DNA of 64,000 nucleotides from Rhodococcus sp. B7740. Lineage in GTDB: Bacteria > Actinomycetota > Actinomycetes > Mycobacteriales > Mycobacteriaceae. The notes beneath the pieces were generated by a model. It was not told where the DNA came from, searched no databases, and saw nothing but the letters and a program-made list of their open reading frames with translations. The DNA lies in contig NZ_CP010797.1 of NCBI RefSeq assembly GCF_000954115.1, forward strand, positions 3,534,001 through 3,598,000, read 5' to 3'. Shown here one piece after another: positions 8,862 to 17,758 of this stretch (the first letter of the stretch is position 1; each line of letters opens with the position of its first letter). Both the position numbers and the translations under genes were made by a program.

Positions 8862-9496
8862 GCGTGACCCCGATGTTCCCGCTCGGCAGCGTGCTGCTCC
8901 CCGGCGAACGTCTGCCACTGCACATCTTCGAGCCGCGCTACCAGGCTCTGGTGCACGACTGCCTGAAGCAAGAAGATCCGAGCTTCGGTGTGGTGCTCAT
9001 CGCGCGTGGGCACGAGGCCGGCGGCGGCGACGTACGGCACGACGTGGCGACGACCGCACACATCATCGGGCACGAGTCCATCGGCAACGGCCGATATCTG
9101 CTCGAGTGCGTCGGCGGTGAACGGATCAGGATCGACGCCTGGCTGCCGGACGATCCGTACCCACTGGCCGACGTCCGAGCGTGGCCGGACGAGGACACCG
9201 ACGCGGTGATCGCCGACACCGAATTCGACGCCACCTGGGCGCGGGTCGAAGATCTCTACGAGCTGATCGGTCGACTCGAATCGGCGGAAAGCGTTGTCAC
9301 ACCCGGTGTTCCGGACTTCCTGGGCCTGCCCATCTCGGCCGCCGAGAAAATCTGGTCGCTGGCAGCACTGATTCCGATGGGGCAATCCGATCGACTGGAC
9401 ATCCTGTCTGCGCCGGACGCCCGAGCACGCATGACCGCTCTCGACGACGCCATCGAGAATGTGACCGCTGTCGTGCAGTTCAGACTGCAGCCCTGA
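8858..9496 (+). CDS. Lon N-terminal (substrate-binding) domain protein
   Basis: A 212-residue protein whose opening TPMFPLGSVLLPGERLPLHIFEPRYQALV is the classic LON-domain start, followed by GVVLIARG and a helical C-terminal half. It lacks the AAA and protease domains of Lon and matches the length of stand-alone actinobacterial LON-domain proteins (peptidase S16, LON-like). Its job is not established; binding of unfolded or specific proteins is the usual suggestion. The GTG start at 8858 couples it to the hydrolase gene. Confidence 0.85.
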   Translation: MSVTPMFPLGSVLLPGERLPLHIFEPRYQALVHDCLKQEDPSFGVVLIARGHEAGGGDVRHDVATTAHIIGHESIGNGRYLLECVGGERIRIDAWLPDDPYPLADVRAWPDEDTDAVIADTEFDATWARVEDLYELIGRLESAESVVTPGVPDFLGLPISAAEKIWSLAALIPMGQSDRLDILSAPDARARMTALDDAIENVTAVVQFRLQP

Positions 9497-9536
9497 TCGA
9501 CGAACCCCGCGGCACCACAGACGAGGACAACACAGA

Positions 9537-9575
9537 CGAGTCAGGCCCGACATCATCGATGTCGGGCCTGACTCG
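9537..9575 (-). terminator. Terminator of the initiator tRNA gene
   Basis: An 18-base perfect inverted repeat, CGAGTCAGGCCCGACATC at 9537-9554 with its complement at 9558-9575 and a 3-base loop. It begins about 6 bases past the tRNA 3' end when read on the minus strand and can also stop transcription arriving from the LON-domain gene. Confidence 0.8.
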
Positions 9576-9580
9576 CGTAG

Positions 9581-9654
9581 TAGCGGGGACAGGATTTGAA
9601 CCTGCGACCTCTGGGTTATGAGCCCAGCGAGCTACCGAGCTGCTCCACCCCGCG
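9581..9654 (-). tRNA. Initiator tRNA (fMet, anticodon CAU)
   Basis: A full 74-base cloverleaf on the minus strand. The acceptor 5' arm CGCGGGG pairs with CCCCGCT except for a C1 x U72 mismatch; the D arm is GAGCAGCTCGGTAGCTC; the anticodon stem is CTGGG/CCCAG around CTCATAA; the T arm carries GGTTCAAATCC. The mismatched first pair and three consecutive G-C pairs in the anticodon stem identify an initiator rather than an elongator Met tRNA. CCA is not encoded (the 3' flank is CTACG). Confidence 0.95.
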
Positions 9655-9731
9655 TCGGGTGTTCACCACGCTACATGCCATCTCGGCAGTCTCCCAATCG
9701 CCTGGTCAGCCGCACGCTCTACGGTTCAGGT

Positions 9732-10511
9732 ATGCCCACCGAGCCTTCTCCTGTCCTGACCTTTCCGCACGCGGCGGTCGCCCAGATCACCTTGAGCAAC
9801 CCGCCGGTGAACGCGCTGACCCGACCGGCGACGCGTCGACTGCGCGCCGTCCTTCGAGAGTTGGCCGACAGTGCCGCGGTTCGGGCGGTCGTTCTCACCG
9901 GCGACCGGGTGTTCAGCGCCGGTTCGGACATCACCGAGATGCCCGAGATGCAGAACGACGGTGACGTGCTGGCCCGCAAGAGCAATCTCGAGAACGCCAC
10001 CCTGGAATTGCTCGACGATCTGCCGCTGCCCACCGTCGCGGCAATCGGCGGATTCGCGTTGGGCGGCGGTCTCGAGCTGGCGCTGTGCTGCGACCTCGTC
10101 GTCGCCGACGCGGGAGCTCGACTCGGACTCCCGGAGATCGACCTCGGTGTGATCCCCAGCAGCGGCGGCTCCATGCGTGCGCTGCGTCGGGTGGGTCAGG
10201 CCCGCGCCGCCGAGCTGGTGTTGCTCGGCGAGCCCGTATCGGCCGAGACTGCTCTGGAGTGGGGCCTGATCAATCGTGTCGCTCCGCGTGGACAGTCCTT
10301 GTCGATGGCCCTGGACTTGGCGCAGGCGCTGGCGCGAAAATCCCGCTCTGCTGTTCGGGCGAACAAGCAGGCCCTCGCGCTCACGTTCGGAGAGTCCCCC
10401 GGCCTACCGGCGCGACGGGCGTTGCCGGTGTTCGAGGAGGCGTTCGAGTCGGCGGACGGCAGGGAGGGTGTGCGCGCGTTCCTCGCCAAGGAGTCACCCG
10501 ACTTCGGATAG
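9732..10511 (+). CDS. Enoyl-CoA hydratase/isomerase family protein
   Basis: A 259-residue crotonase-fold protein. The oxyanion-hole segments are VFSAGSDITEM (about 58-68) and IGGFALGGGLELALCCD (about 101-117), and the active-site region LPEIDLGVIPSSGGSMRALRRVG follows. One of the two usual catalytic glutamates is present (PEIDLG) but the second is not obvious, so hydratase versus isomerase activity is open. The start at 9732 fits the family N-terminus; the longer frame would run through the tRNA. Its 3' end overlaps the convergent DUF998 gene by 18 bases. Confidence 0.85.
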   Translation: MPTEPSPVLTFPHAAVAQITLSNPPVNALTRPATRRLRAVLRELADSAAVRAVVLTGDRVFSAGSDITEMPEMQNDGDVLARKSNLENATLELLDDLPLPTVAAIGGFALGGGLELALCCDLVVADAGARLGLPEIDLGVIPSSGGSMRALRRVGQARAAELVLLGEPVSAETALEWGLINRVAPRGQSLSMALDLAQALARKSRSAVRANKQALALTFGESPGLPARRALPVFEEAFESADGREGVRAFLAKESPDFG

Positions 10512-11126
10512 GCGGCGCTTGGCCAGAATCGTTGCGCCGGTGACGATCTCCCATCCGATGATGGTGTAGACCGAAATGCGCTCGAATGTTCCGCCGCCGA
10601 GGATTCCGGTGTCGGCGAGGAACAGGGCCAGCCCCACCAGGCCTGCCACTCCTGCGGTTGCACTGCTCACGGTGTACCAACGCGGCGCGCCGACGCGGCC
10701 GCCGTATCGGCCCGCCGCCAGCAGTACCAGATTGCCGCCGACGATCGCCATGCCCGCACCCACCGCATGGGGCGTCGAGGCCCCGTCGACGGAGGCGTGA
10801 GCGAGCCCGACGACGATGCTGCCGACACCGTGCACAACGGAGGTGCCGGCCACGATCCACCGCGCGCGGCCCTCGAAGAGAACCGCCAGTCCCAGCCCCG
10901 CCAGGACGAACAACGTGCCGTCGACGACGAAGCCGGTGTTCATCACCGCGTGCAGCGGCGAGATGTCCGGGATACCGAGGTCGCTGATGTTGTTGCGGGC
11001 GTAGCTGTACGGCCGATCGGTCCACCCCAGCGCGGCGACGGCCTCGGCGGCCAGATAGGTCACCCCGCCGACGAGGAACGCACCAGCGGCCAGGACGGTC
11101 GTTCTCTTCACAGCTGTTCGACCCAT
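10494..11126 (-). CDS. DUF998 family integral membrane protein
   Basis: About 210 residues with six predicted membrane helices: roughly 8-28, 56-76, 84-104, 112-135, 145-165 and 175-195. The NNISDLG segment after the first helix is characteristic of DUF998 (Frag1/DRAM-like in shape). Function is unknown. The ATG at 11126 gives the positively charged KR flank expected before the first helix; a longer frame would read through a dispersed intergenic repeat. It is divergent from the TetR gene at 11216, so it may share its operator. Confidence 0.75.
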   Translation of the reverse strand: MGRTAVKRTTVLAAGAFLVGGVTYLAAEAVAALGWTDRPYSYARNNISDLGIPDISPLHAVMNTGFVVDGTLFVLAGLGLAVLFEGRARWIVAGTSVVHGVGSIVVGLAHASVDGASTPHAVGAGMAIVGGNLVLLAAGRYGGRVGAPRWYTVSSATAGVAGLVGLALFLADTGILGGGTFERISVYTIIGWEIVTGATILAKRRLSEVG

Positions 11127-11143
11127 CTCGGCTCGACCCCGAT

Positions 11144-11170
11144 GGGTCATTTCGCAGGCTCCACTCCCGG
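11144..11170 (+). repeat. Dispersed intergenic repeat, copy A
   Basis: Bases read GGGTCATTTCGCAGGCTCC then ACTCCCGG. Three further copies lie at 14226, 45851 and 60257, all on the plus strand and all between genes. This copy sits between DUF998 and the TetR gene. Confidence 0.65.
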
Positions 11171-11189
11171 AGCCCCGATACACCTGGCG

Positions 11190-11205
11190 TGTACCGATTG
11201 GTACA
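11190..11205 (+). promoter_or_regulatory. Probable TetR operator
   Basis: Perfect palindrome TGTACC-GATT-GGTACA, ending 10 bases before the TetR start codon and within the divergent region shared with the DUF998 gene. Position and symmetry suggest autoregulation. Confidence 0.55.
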
Positions 11206-11215
11206 GTACCGGCTC

Positions 11216-11779
11216 ATGAGCGATCGCCACAACGTGGTGCCGATACTCGCAGGGGTGTTCCGCGACCACGGATTCGACGGATCGTCCCTCGCGGTCATCA
11301 GCAAACGGACCGGCCTGGGGAAAGGCAGCCTCTACCACTACTTTCCGCGGGGAAAGCAGGAGATGGCCGAGGCCGTCCTCGACGACGTCGAACTGTGGTT
11401 CCACCACAACGTGTTCGAGCCGTTGCGACACGGCACCGATGCCGCGTCGACCACCCACGAGATGTTCGAGCAGACCGCCCGATACTTCCGGTCCAATCGA
11501 CTGGTGTGCCTGTTCGGAGCGTTCACACTCGGTCTCGACCGTGCCGTGTTCTCGGGCCGCGTCGCAACGCATTTCACCCACTGGATCGACGCACTCACTC
11601 CGGTACTGAGCCGTCTGGGACACGGCGACTCGGCCGCCGAACTGGCCGAGGAGATCGTGGCCGGAATACAGGGCGCGTTGGTGCTCTCGCGCGCCTCCGA
11701 CGACGCCACCCGGTTCGATCGACTGCTGGCGCGCCTGGAAGCCTCGGCGGCGCGGGTTCCTGCTGGGGTGAACGCATGA
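11216..11779 (+). CDS. TetR/AcrR family regulator
   Basis: A 187-residue regulator. The helix-turn-helix region GSSLAVISKRTGLGKGSLYHYFPRGKQEMAEAVL (about 22-55) is a standard TetR DNA-binding domain; the rest is the ligand-binding helical domain, with the C-terminal pattern typical of the LmrA/YxaF-like group. The start at 11216 is preferred because an upstream ATG would place codons across the TGTACC/GGTACA operator. Its stop overlaps the ABC1-kinase start (ATGA), so regulator and kinase are one transcript. Confidence 0.85.
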   Translation: MSDRHNVVPILAGVFRDHGFDGSSLAVISKRTGLGKGSLYHYFPRGKQEMAEAVLDDVELWFHHNVFEPLRHGTDAASTTHEMFEQTARYFRSNRLVCLFGAFTLGLDRAVFSGRVATHFTHWIDALTPVLSRLGHGDSAAELAEEIVAGIQGALVLSRASDDATRFDRLLARLEASAARVPAGVNA

Positions 11780-13131
11780 CGCCCGAGCCCCTGACACCGA
11801 AGCCGGCACCCGAGCTGAGGAAGTTCGGGGTACGAGAACTGTTGCGGCTCATCGTCATCGGCTCGGTGTTGGCGTACTTCCAATTCGTCGCGATCGGCCG
11901 CTGGGTGCGCGCGCCGCGGCGCGGGTGGCCGCTGCACGCCTCGGAGGCCGTCGTCGACGCCTTCTTCGTTCTCGGTCCCACCTTCGTCAAGGTCGGGCAG
12001 TTGATGGGGTCCTCACCGGGGCTGTTTCCCAAGGTCCTCGCCGACACCTGTCTGCGCTGCCTCGACGAGGTGCCACCGTTCCCCGGGGCACAGGCGCGCG
12101 CCGTGATCGAGGCCGATCTGGGCCGCGGAATCGACGAGCTGTTCTCCTCGTTCGACGACGTGCCGCTCTCGTCCGCCTCGGTCGCTCAGGTGCATCTGTG
12201 TGTGCGCCGCGACAACGGCCGTGAAGTGGTCATGAAGGTGCAACGACGAGGCATCTACCACCGAATGAAGATCGACCTGCGTATCGCGTACCTCATCGCC
12301 CGCGGACTCGAGAAGTTCATTCCGTTCTTCGCCACGGCCAACGCGTCGGCCATCATCGTCGACCTGCACGCTGCCACGTTCGCCGAACTCGACAGCGCCG
12401 TGGAAGCCAAGCGTCAGGACAGCTTTCGCGCGGCAATCGGCGCGTTCGGCGACAACGAGCACGTCACCGCTCCCGAGGTTTTCCTCGACTACTGCGGTGG
12501 CCGTGTCATCTGCATGGAGCGCATGCACGGTTCCCCGCTCGACCGCTACGAGCCGGGGGATCAGTCCGAGCTCATCGTTCGTCGCGCAGCCAAGGTCTGG
12601 ATGGAAGCCCTTGTGCTGCACGGCCTGTTCCACGGCGATGTGCATGCGGGCAACGTCTGGGTTCTGGACGACGGCAGGGTGGCGTTCCTCGACTTCGGAG
12701 TCATGGGCGAGGTGGACGAGCAGTGGCGCGCGCTACTGCTCGACCTGTTCCACGCCACCGTGATCGACGGCGACTTCACCCGGCTCGCCGGCACTGTCAA
12801 ACGGCTGGGAATCGTTGCCCCCCAGATGGGTTCGGACGCCGAAGTCGGCGCGATCCTACAGTCGGTCTTCGCTCCGATGCTCTCGGCAACCCTCGCGCAC
12901 TTCAGCCTGGCGGACTTCATTCGAGCGCTCGTTGGCATGGGCAAGCAGTACAAGACGTCGAGCCCGGAGGAGTTGATCCTGGTGGCCAAGCAGCTCGGCT
13001 ACTTCGAGCGGTACGCAATCGAACTCGCGCCCGACTGGGCTCTGGGAACCGATCCGTTCGTGTTCAAGAACGTCTTCCCTGCCGAGATCGCAGCCCTGGC
13101 CGAGGCAAGAGGCGTCGAGCTGCCGGAGTGA
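11776..13131 (+). CDS. ABC1/UbiB atypical kinase family protein
   Basis: A 451-residue member of the ABC1/AarF/UbiB family. Diagnostic motifs are the KxGQ segment FVKVGQLMGSS (about 73-83), SVAQVH, the lysine in VVMKVQRRG, HGDVHAGN and the metal-binding DFG in FLDFGVMG. An N-terminal hydrophobic stretch (about 20-42) suggests membrane contact. Family members are ATPases involved in quinone or lipid metabolism; the actinobacterial substrate is not known. Translational coupling to a TetR regulator is the only contextual clue. Confidence 0.88.
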   Translation: MTPEPLTPKPAPELRKFGVRELLRLIVIGSVLAYFQFVAIGRWVRAPRRGWPLHASEAVVDAFFVLGPTFVKVGQLMGSSPGLFPKVLADTCLRCLDEVPPFPGAQARAVIEADLGRGIDELFSSFDDVPLSSASVAQVHLCVRRDNGREVVMKVQRRGIYHRMKIDLRIAYLIARGLEKFIPFFATANASAIIVDLHAATFAELDSAVEAKRQDSFRAAIGAFGDNEHVTAPEVFLDYCGGRVICMERMHGSPLDRYEPGDQSELIVRRAAKVWMEALVLHGLFHGDVHAGNVWVLDDGRVAFLDFGVMGEVDEQWRALLLDLFHATVIDGDFTRLAGTVKRLGIVAPQMGSDAEVGAILQSVFAPMLSATLAHFSLADFIRALVGMGKQYKTSSPEELILVAKQLGYFERYAIELAPDWALGTDPFVFKNVFPAEIAALAEARGVELPE

Positions 13132-13151
13132 ACCGGCAGCCCGACCGCAAC

Positions 13152-14129
13152 TCAGCGCGTGAAGTCGAGCACCACTTTGCCTGCGGCAGTGCGGTTCTCC
13201 AGTGACGCGATAGCGGCGGCAGCGTCGGCGGCCGGGAACACCGACGGCTCGGGTGCGCTGAGCGATCCATCGGCGAGCAGCGGTTCGATCTCGGCCCACT
13301 GCGTGGCGAGGTAGCCCGGGCGCGTCATCCACCATGCACCCCAACCGACTCCGACGACGTCGACGTTGTTGAGCAGCAATCGGTTGACCTTGACCGTGGG
13401 GATCTCGCCACCGGTGAAGCCCAGCACCAGGATTCGGCCCGACGGCGCGAGCGAGCGAATGCTGTCGGTGAACCGGTCACCGCCGACCGGGTCCACCACG
13501 ACGTCGACGCCACGGCCGCCGGTCAGTTCCTTGACCGCGTCCTTCCACCCGTCGACGAGCACCACGTCGGTGGCTCCGGCGGAACGGGCGATGTCGGCCT
13601 TGGCCTGCGAGCTCACGACGGCGATGACGCGAGATGCCCCGAGTACCGGAGCCATTCGCAGTGCGGAGGTTCCGATGCCCCCTGCTGCGCCGTGCACCAG
13701 GACCGTCTCGCCCGCAGCCAGACGGCCGCGTTCACGAAGCGCGAAGTGCACCGTCAGGTCGTTGAACAACAATCCTGCCCCCGCGGACAGGGACACCGAC
13801 TCGGGTAGCGCGAAGACCGTGTCGGGTGAGACCACGGCGACCTCCGCCATACCGTCGCTCAGTCCCGTCAGCGCCGCGACGCGATCCCCGGCCGAGAAGC
13901 CGGACTCCGGCGGTGCCGACCGAACGATGCCGGCGATCTCGCTGCCGGGGACGAACGGCAACTCGGGCTTGTACTGGTAGAGCCCGCGGGTGAGCAACGC
14001 GTCGGGAAAGGCGACGCCGGCGGCATGAACCTCGATGACCACCGATCCGTCGCGCGCGGCAGGCTCGTCGACGTCGACCACGGTCACCGAATCGGGTCCG
14101 TCGAGGCTGGAGATCTGTACCGCACGCAT
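13152..14129 (-). CDS. NADPH:quinone oxidoreductase (zinc-independent MDR family)
   Basis: A 325-residue medium-chain dehydrogenase/reductase. It opens with the GroES-like domain (MRAVQISSLDGPDSVTV), has GSEIAGIV, the cofactor loop HGAAGGIGTSALRMA (AAGGIG form, typical of zinc-free quinone oxidoreductases) and VDPVGGDRF. The cysteine zinc ligands of alcohol dehydrogenases are absent. ATG 14129 matches the family start. Likely reduces quinones or enones with NADPH in the cytosol. Confidence 0.88.
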   Translation of the reverse strand: MRAVQISSLDGPDSVTVVDVDEPAARDGSVVIEVHAAGVAFPDALLTRGLYQYKPELPFVPGSEIAGIVRSAPPESGFSAGDRVAALTGLSDGMAEVAVVSPDTVFALPESVSLSAGAGLLFNDLTVHFALRERGRLAAGETVLVHGAAGGIGTSALRMAPVLGASRVIAVVSSQAKADIARSAGATDVVLVDGWKDAVKELTGGRGVDVVVDPVGGDRFTDSIRSLAPSGRILVLGFTGGEIPTVKVNRLLLNNVDVVGVGWGAWWMTRPGYLATQWAEIEPLLADGSLSAPEPSVFPAADAAAAIASLENRTAAGKVVLDFTR

Positions 14130-14225
14130 GAGTCGTCCTCTCGGTCGGGATCGTTCCCTGCACGCCACCGTACAAAACAGCGAGTCCGACCGACGCTACC
14201 GGCATGTACTACGTGCTGGCCGAAT

Positions 14226-14251
14226 GGGTCGTTCCGCAGGCTTCACTCCTG
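14226..14251 (+). repeat. Dispersed intergenic repeat, copy B
   Basis: GGGTCGTTCCGCAGGCTTCA then CTCCTG, between the quinone oxidoreductase and dienelactone hydrolase genes. It differs from the four-copy consensus by two pyrimidine changes. Confidence 0.65.
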
Positions 14252-14269
14252 CTGTGCTCCAATCGAGGG

Positions 14270-14956
14270 ATGAACACCACTCCCCTGACCGTCGTTCGGC
14301 CCGATGGTGATGCCCGCGGCGGCGTCATCGTCATCCAGGAGGCCTTCGGGGTAACCGACCACATCGTCGACGTCTGCAATCGCGTCGCGGCCGCAGGGTG
14401 GGTCGCGGTCGCCCCGCACCTGTTCCACCGGCAGGACGGCGTCACCGTGCTCGACTACTCGGACATGGATTCGGCCATGGCGGCCATCGGAGAACTCGAG
14501 GCGGACGAGGTGGACGCCGACGTGGACGCAGCGGCGACCGCACTGGCCGAACTCGGCTTCGAGCCCTCGTCCATCGCGATCGTCGGCTTCTGCATGGGTG
14601 GCAGTGTGGCGTTCCAGACCGCTGTTCGACGCCCCCTCGGTGCGGCCGCGACATTCTACGGCGGCGGAATCACGCAGGGCCGCTTCGGCTATCCCGCGAT
14701 GACCTCGGTGGGCGACGCACTCCAGACGCCGTGGCACGGGTTCTTCGGGGATCTGGACGAGGGCATCCCGTTCCAGGATGTGGAGACGCTGCGTGAGATC
14801 ACCGCGACGGCACCGGTGGCCACCGAGATCACTCGCTACGCCCATGGCAAGCACGGATTCCACTGCGACGACCGCCCTGCCGTGTTCGACGCCGACGCCG
14901 CCGCCGATGCCTGGGGCAAGACTCTCGCGTGGTTCGACGCCCATGTCGCACGCTGA
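14270..14956 (+). CDS. Dienelactone hydrolase family protein
   Basis: A 228-residue alpha/beta hydrolase. The nucleophile elbow is GFCMGGS (Cys near residue 107, as in carboxymethylenebutenolidase) with Glu in VIQEAFGV, Asp in FGDLDEGIP and His in HGKHGFHCDD. These are the dienelactone hydrolase catalytic residues, acting on lactones from catechol breakdown or on similar esters. The ATG at 14270 follows TCGAGGG. No ring-cleavage genes are nearby, so the natural substrate is uncertain. It overlaps the amidohydrolase start by 14 bases. Confidence 0.87.
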   Translation: MNTTPLTVVRPDGDARGGVIVIQEAFGVTDHIVDVCNRVAAAGWVAVAPHLFHRQDGVTVLDYSDMDSAMAAIGELEADEVDADVDAAATALAELGFEPSSIAIVGFCMGGSVAFQTAVRRPLGAAATFYGGGITQGRFGYPAMTSVGDALQTPWHGFFGDLDEGIPFQDVETLREITATAPVATEITRYAHGKHGFHCDDRPAVFDADAAADAWGKTLAWFDAHVAR

Positions 14957-15851
14957 GCCGCCACGCTCCGACGCCGAACTTCTCGACGAGACCGAACGGA
15001 TCGTCGCCTTCTGGACCGAGCTGTCCCTGCCCGGCCTCTTCGACGTCCACACGCACTTCATGCCGAAGAACGTGATGGACAAGGTGTGGAGCTATTTCGA
15101 CAGTGCCGGCCCACTGACCGGCAGTGTCTGGCCCATCTCCTACCGGTTCGCCGAAGAACAACGGCTGGAGGTCATTCGGGGGTTCGGAGTACGGCGGTTC
15201 ACGTCGATGATCTACCCTCACAAGCCGTCGATGGCGGCCTGGCTCAACTCGTGGGGTGCCGACTTCGCGGCCCGGACCCCCGACTGCCTGCAGACCGCCA
15301 CCTTCTATCCCGAGGACGGGGCCACCGAGTACGTCGAGCAGGCGTTGACGAACGGTGCTCGAATCTTTAAGTCGCACATCCAGGTCGGCAACTACTCACC
15401 GAACGACCCCTTGCTCGACGGCGTCTGGGGTGCCATCTCGGATGCGCAGGTGCCCGTGGTGATCCACTGCGGTTCGGGCCCGGCACCGGGCACCCATACC
15501 GGACCGGAACCCATTGCCGCACTGCTGCAGCGGTTCCCGACGCTTCCGCTGATCATCGCGCACATGGGCATGCCGGAGTACAGCGACTTCCTCGATCTGG
15601 CCGATCGCTACCGGAACGTGCGGCTGGACACCACGATGGCGTTCACCGACTTCTCCGAGGCGGGCGCGCCGTTCCCCGAACACGAGCGGCCGCGACTGCT
15701 CGAACTGCAGGATCGCATTCTGTTCGGCAGCGACTTCCCCAACATCCCGTACCCGTATCTGCATGCGCTGCAGGCCGTGAGCCGACTCGATCTCGGTGAC
15801 GACTGGGTGCGTTCGGTATGTTGGGGAAACGGCGCTGCACTGTTCGGCTAG
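14943..15851 (+). CDS. Amidohydrolase 2 family protein
   Basis: A 302-residue TIM-barrel metal hydrolase or decarboxylase. Metal-ligand motifs are FDVHTHFMP (near residue 33), a lysine-containing FKSHIQVG, VVIHCGSG, IIAHMGMPEYSDF and the closing FGSDFPNIPY. The family includes decarboxylases such as ACMSD and gamma-resorcylate decarboxylase as well as hydrolases. It overlaps the dienelactone hydrolase gene, implying a shared pathway, perhaps of aromatic or lactone breakdown. Confidence 0.82.
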   Translation: MSHAEPPRSDAELLDETERIVAFWTELSLPGLFDVHTHFMPKNVMDKVWSYFDSAGPLTGSVWPISYRFAEEQRLEVIRGFGVRRFTSMIYPHKPSMAAWLNSWGADFAARTPDCLQTATFYPEDGATEYVEQALTNGARIFKSHIQVGNYSPNDPLLDGVWGAISDAQVPVVIHCGSGPAPGTHTGPEPIAALLQRFPTLPLIIAHMGMPEYSDFLDLADRYRNVRLDTTMAFTDFSEAGAPFPEHERPRLLELQDRILFGSDFPNIPYPYLHALQAVSRLDLGDDWVRSVCWGNGAALFG

Positions 15852-15864
15852 AGGGGTCCTCTAG
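15848..15864. terminator. Short inverted repeat joining two convergent stop codons
   Basis: CTAGAGG (15848-15854) and CCTCTAG (15858-15864) around GGT. It contains the TAG of the amidohydrolase and, on the other strand, the TAG of the patatin gene. It may be a weak bidirectional terminator; no T run follows. Confidence 0.3.
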
Positions 15865-16706
15865 ACCCAGAACTCGGCGATGCGTTCTGCGATGGCATTG
15901 CCCTGTGCTCGTCCGGCCACGGCTGCAGCCGATCGAACCGCGATGTCGGTGGCATCGGGGCCGATGGCGGCCGACGAATCGGCGTCGGGGGCAACGACCT
16001 CCACCTTCGAGCCACCCTTGATCAGCCGCTCTCGTTCGACGTCGAAGGGGTCGTGCTCCAGATCGAGGGCACCGACCCTGAACACCAGCACCTTCTCGAA
16101 ACCGACTGCCAGATCGGCGTTCTCGCTCGCCCGGATACCGCCGTCGACATAGCGGTGATCGCCTATGGTCACCGGCGGCCACATTCCCGGGATAGCGCAG
16201 CTCGCCGCCACGGCGTCGATCAGCTGGACGCCCGAGCCACGATCGAGTACCCGATGCCGACCGGTCACGGCATCGACGGTGACGATCCGTAGATCGCGAT
16301 TGGGCCACGTGTGCGACGGCAGCCGGCGTTCGATGATCGCCCTGCGCTCGCGCTCGGAGATCGTCGAGGCCGCCAGAGCTTCGGTGCCGATACGCCGACG
16401 CGTGTCGATCGCACTGCCGTCCGAGTTCTGGGCCGCCCGAGCCAGCATGGCGACCAGCTCGTCGATCGTCGCCTCGGCATGCGGTTCGTGGTCCTGCTTG
16501 GCCTCGTCCGCCTGACGCTCGAACAGCTCGGCCAACGTGGCTCCGCTCGAGATCTGGGCTGCGACCGAGGACCCCGCCGAGGTCCCCAGCAGCATCTCGG
16601 CGTCGCTGACGTCTGCTCCCGATTCGGCCAATCCCAGTAGGACACCCGTCTGCCACGCAATACCTGCGACTCCGCCGCCGCCCAATACGAGTGCTCGCCT
16701 GGTCAT
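15861..16706 (-). CDS. Patatin-like phospholipase
   Basis: A 281-residue protein with the patatin catalytic layout: glycine-rich oxyanion loop LGGGGVAGIAW (about 8-18), nucleophile GTSAGSS (Ser near 44) and the dyad Asp in VDGGIRASENAD (near 187). It is in the RssA-like bacterial group that cleaves acyl chains from lipids. No signal peptide is seen, so it is probably cytoplasmic. The ATG at 16706 begins immediately before the first beta strand, as usual in the family. Confidence 0.9.
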   Translation of the reverse strand: MTRRALVLGGGGVAGIAWQTGVLLGLAESGADVSDAEMLLGTSAGSSVAAQISSGATLAELFERQADEAKQDHEPHAEATIDELVAMLARAAQNSDGSAIDTRRRIGTEALAASTISERERRAIIERRLPSHTWPNRDLRIVTVDAVTGRHRVLDRGSGVQLIDAVAASCAIPGMWPPVTIGDHRYVDGGIRASENADLAVGFEKVLVFRVGALDLEHDPFDVERERLIKGGSKVEVVAPDADSSAAIGPDATDIAVRSAAAVAGRAQGNAIAERIAEFWV

Positions 16707-16734
16707 GGTCGTACCCCCTTCTTCGAAAGATCCG

Positions 16735-17589
16735 TCAGGAACTTACAGCGCCGGTGTGTACACGGGGACGTAGCCAAGCGATGAGGTCGTCGAGTACGCG
16801 CTCCTTCTCCGGTTCGTTGAACACTTCGTGGAACAGTCCGTCGTACTTCTTCAGGGTGAGGTCGTCGGATCCGGCGCGCTCGGCGATCAGTTCACTGCCC
16901 GAGACATCGGCCAATCGGTCTGCAGTTCCGTGCTGCAGCAGCACGGGAATCCTCAGCGCAGGCAGTCGCGTCGGGAAGGTCTCACCGACGCCCAGCATGG
17001 CTGCGGCCAGGCCGGCCGAAACCGCGCCGTGGTAGCCCAGCGGATCGGCGACATAGGCATCGACGACGTCGCGATCGCGGGAGACGAGAGCGGGGTCGAG
17101 CTTCAGCACGGGAACTGCCGGTAGGAAACGTCCGAGGACCTTACCCACGGCCACCAGGGCTTTCGGCTGACCGACACTGGGGGCTACCGCGGGCCCGGAC
17201 AGCATCAGGCCGTCGAGGTCGTCTTGGTGGTCGAGGGCGTACGACAGTGCGATGGCGCCACCCATGCTGTGGCCGAGCAGGAAGGTGCGCTGATTCGGAT
17301 GCTCGGCGGCGGCGATGCCGAACAGTGTGTGCAGGTCGTCGGTGAAGTCGGACCACTTCTCCAGCGACACCCGTTTGCCGCCGGATCGTCCGTGGCCGCG
17401 GTGGTCGGGTGCATAGACGACGAGCCCGAGGGAGCCGAGTCGTTCGATGACGTGCCGGTACCGGCCGGCGTGCTCGGCCAGGCCGTGAGCCAGCACCACG
17501 ATCCCGGTCGACGTGGTCTCCGGTGTCCAGACGTCGTAGACGATTCGGGTTCCGTGAACGCCGACGAACGACGACTCGACATGCTTCAT
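16735..17589 (-). CDS. Monoacylglycerol lipase-like alpha/beta hydrolase
   Basis: A 284-residue serine lipase. It shows the MAGL hallmarks: HGLAEHAGRY (about 34-43), DHRGHGRSGGKR, nucleophile LGHSMGGAIAL (Ser near 108), Asp in QHGTADRL and His in GLFHEVFNEPEKERVL. It would release fatty acid from monoacylglycerols. The start at 17589 puts a Met just before the ESSFVGVHG strand; a longer frame adds residues with no family counterpart. It is divergent from alkB across 169 bases. Confidence 0.88.
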   Translation of the reverse strand: MKHVESSFVGVHGTRIVYDVWTPETTSTGIVVLAHGLAEHAGRYRHVIERLGSLGLVVYAPDHRGHGRSGGKRVSLEKWSDFTDDLHTLFGIAAAEHPNQRTFLLGHSMGGAIALSYALDHQDDLDGLMLSGPAVAPSVGQPKALVAVGKVLGRFLPAVPVLKLDPALVSRDRDVVDAYVADPLGYHGAVSAGLAAAMLGVGETFPTRLPALRIPVLLQHGTADRLADVSGSELIAERAGSDDLTLKKYDGLFHEVFNEPEKERVLDDLIAWLRPRVHTGAVSS

Positions 17590-17758
17590 TCGGTCACCGT
17601 ACAAGGGCGGCGGGGCCTTCGACGGCTCATCGGCGAACCCACAGATTTTTGCTTGGGTAACTATCATCGTGGAACGGGCGATGTAGTTGTGACACGCCAC
17701 TACCGATCAGTCCTCGCACCCCGGGGGCACGGCACCGACCAGGAGTGAAGAATCAAGA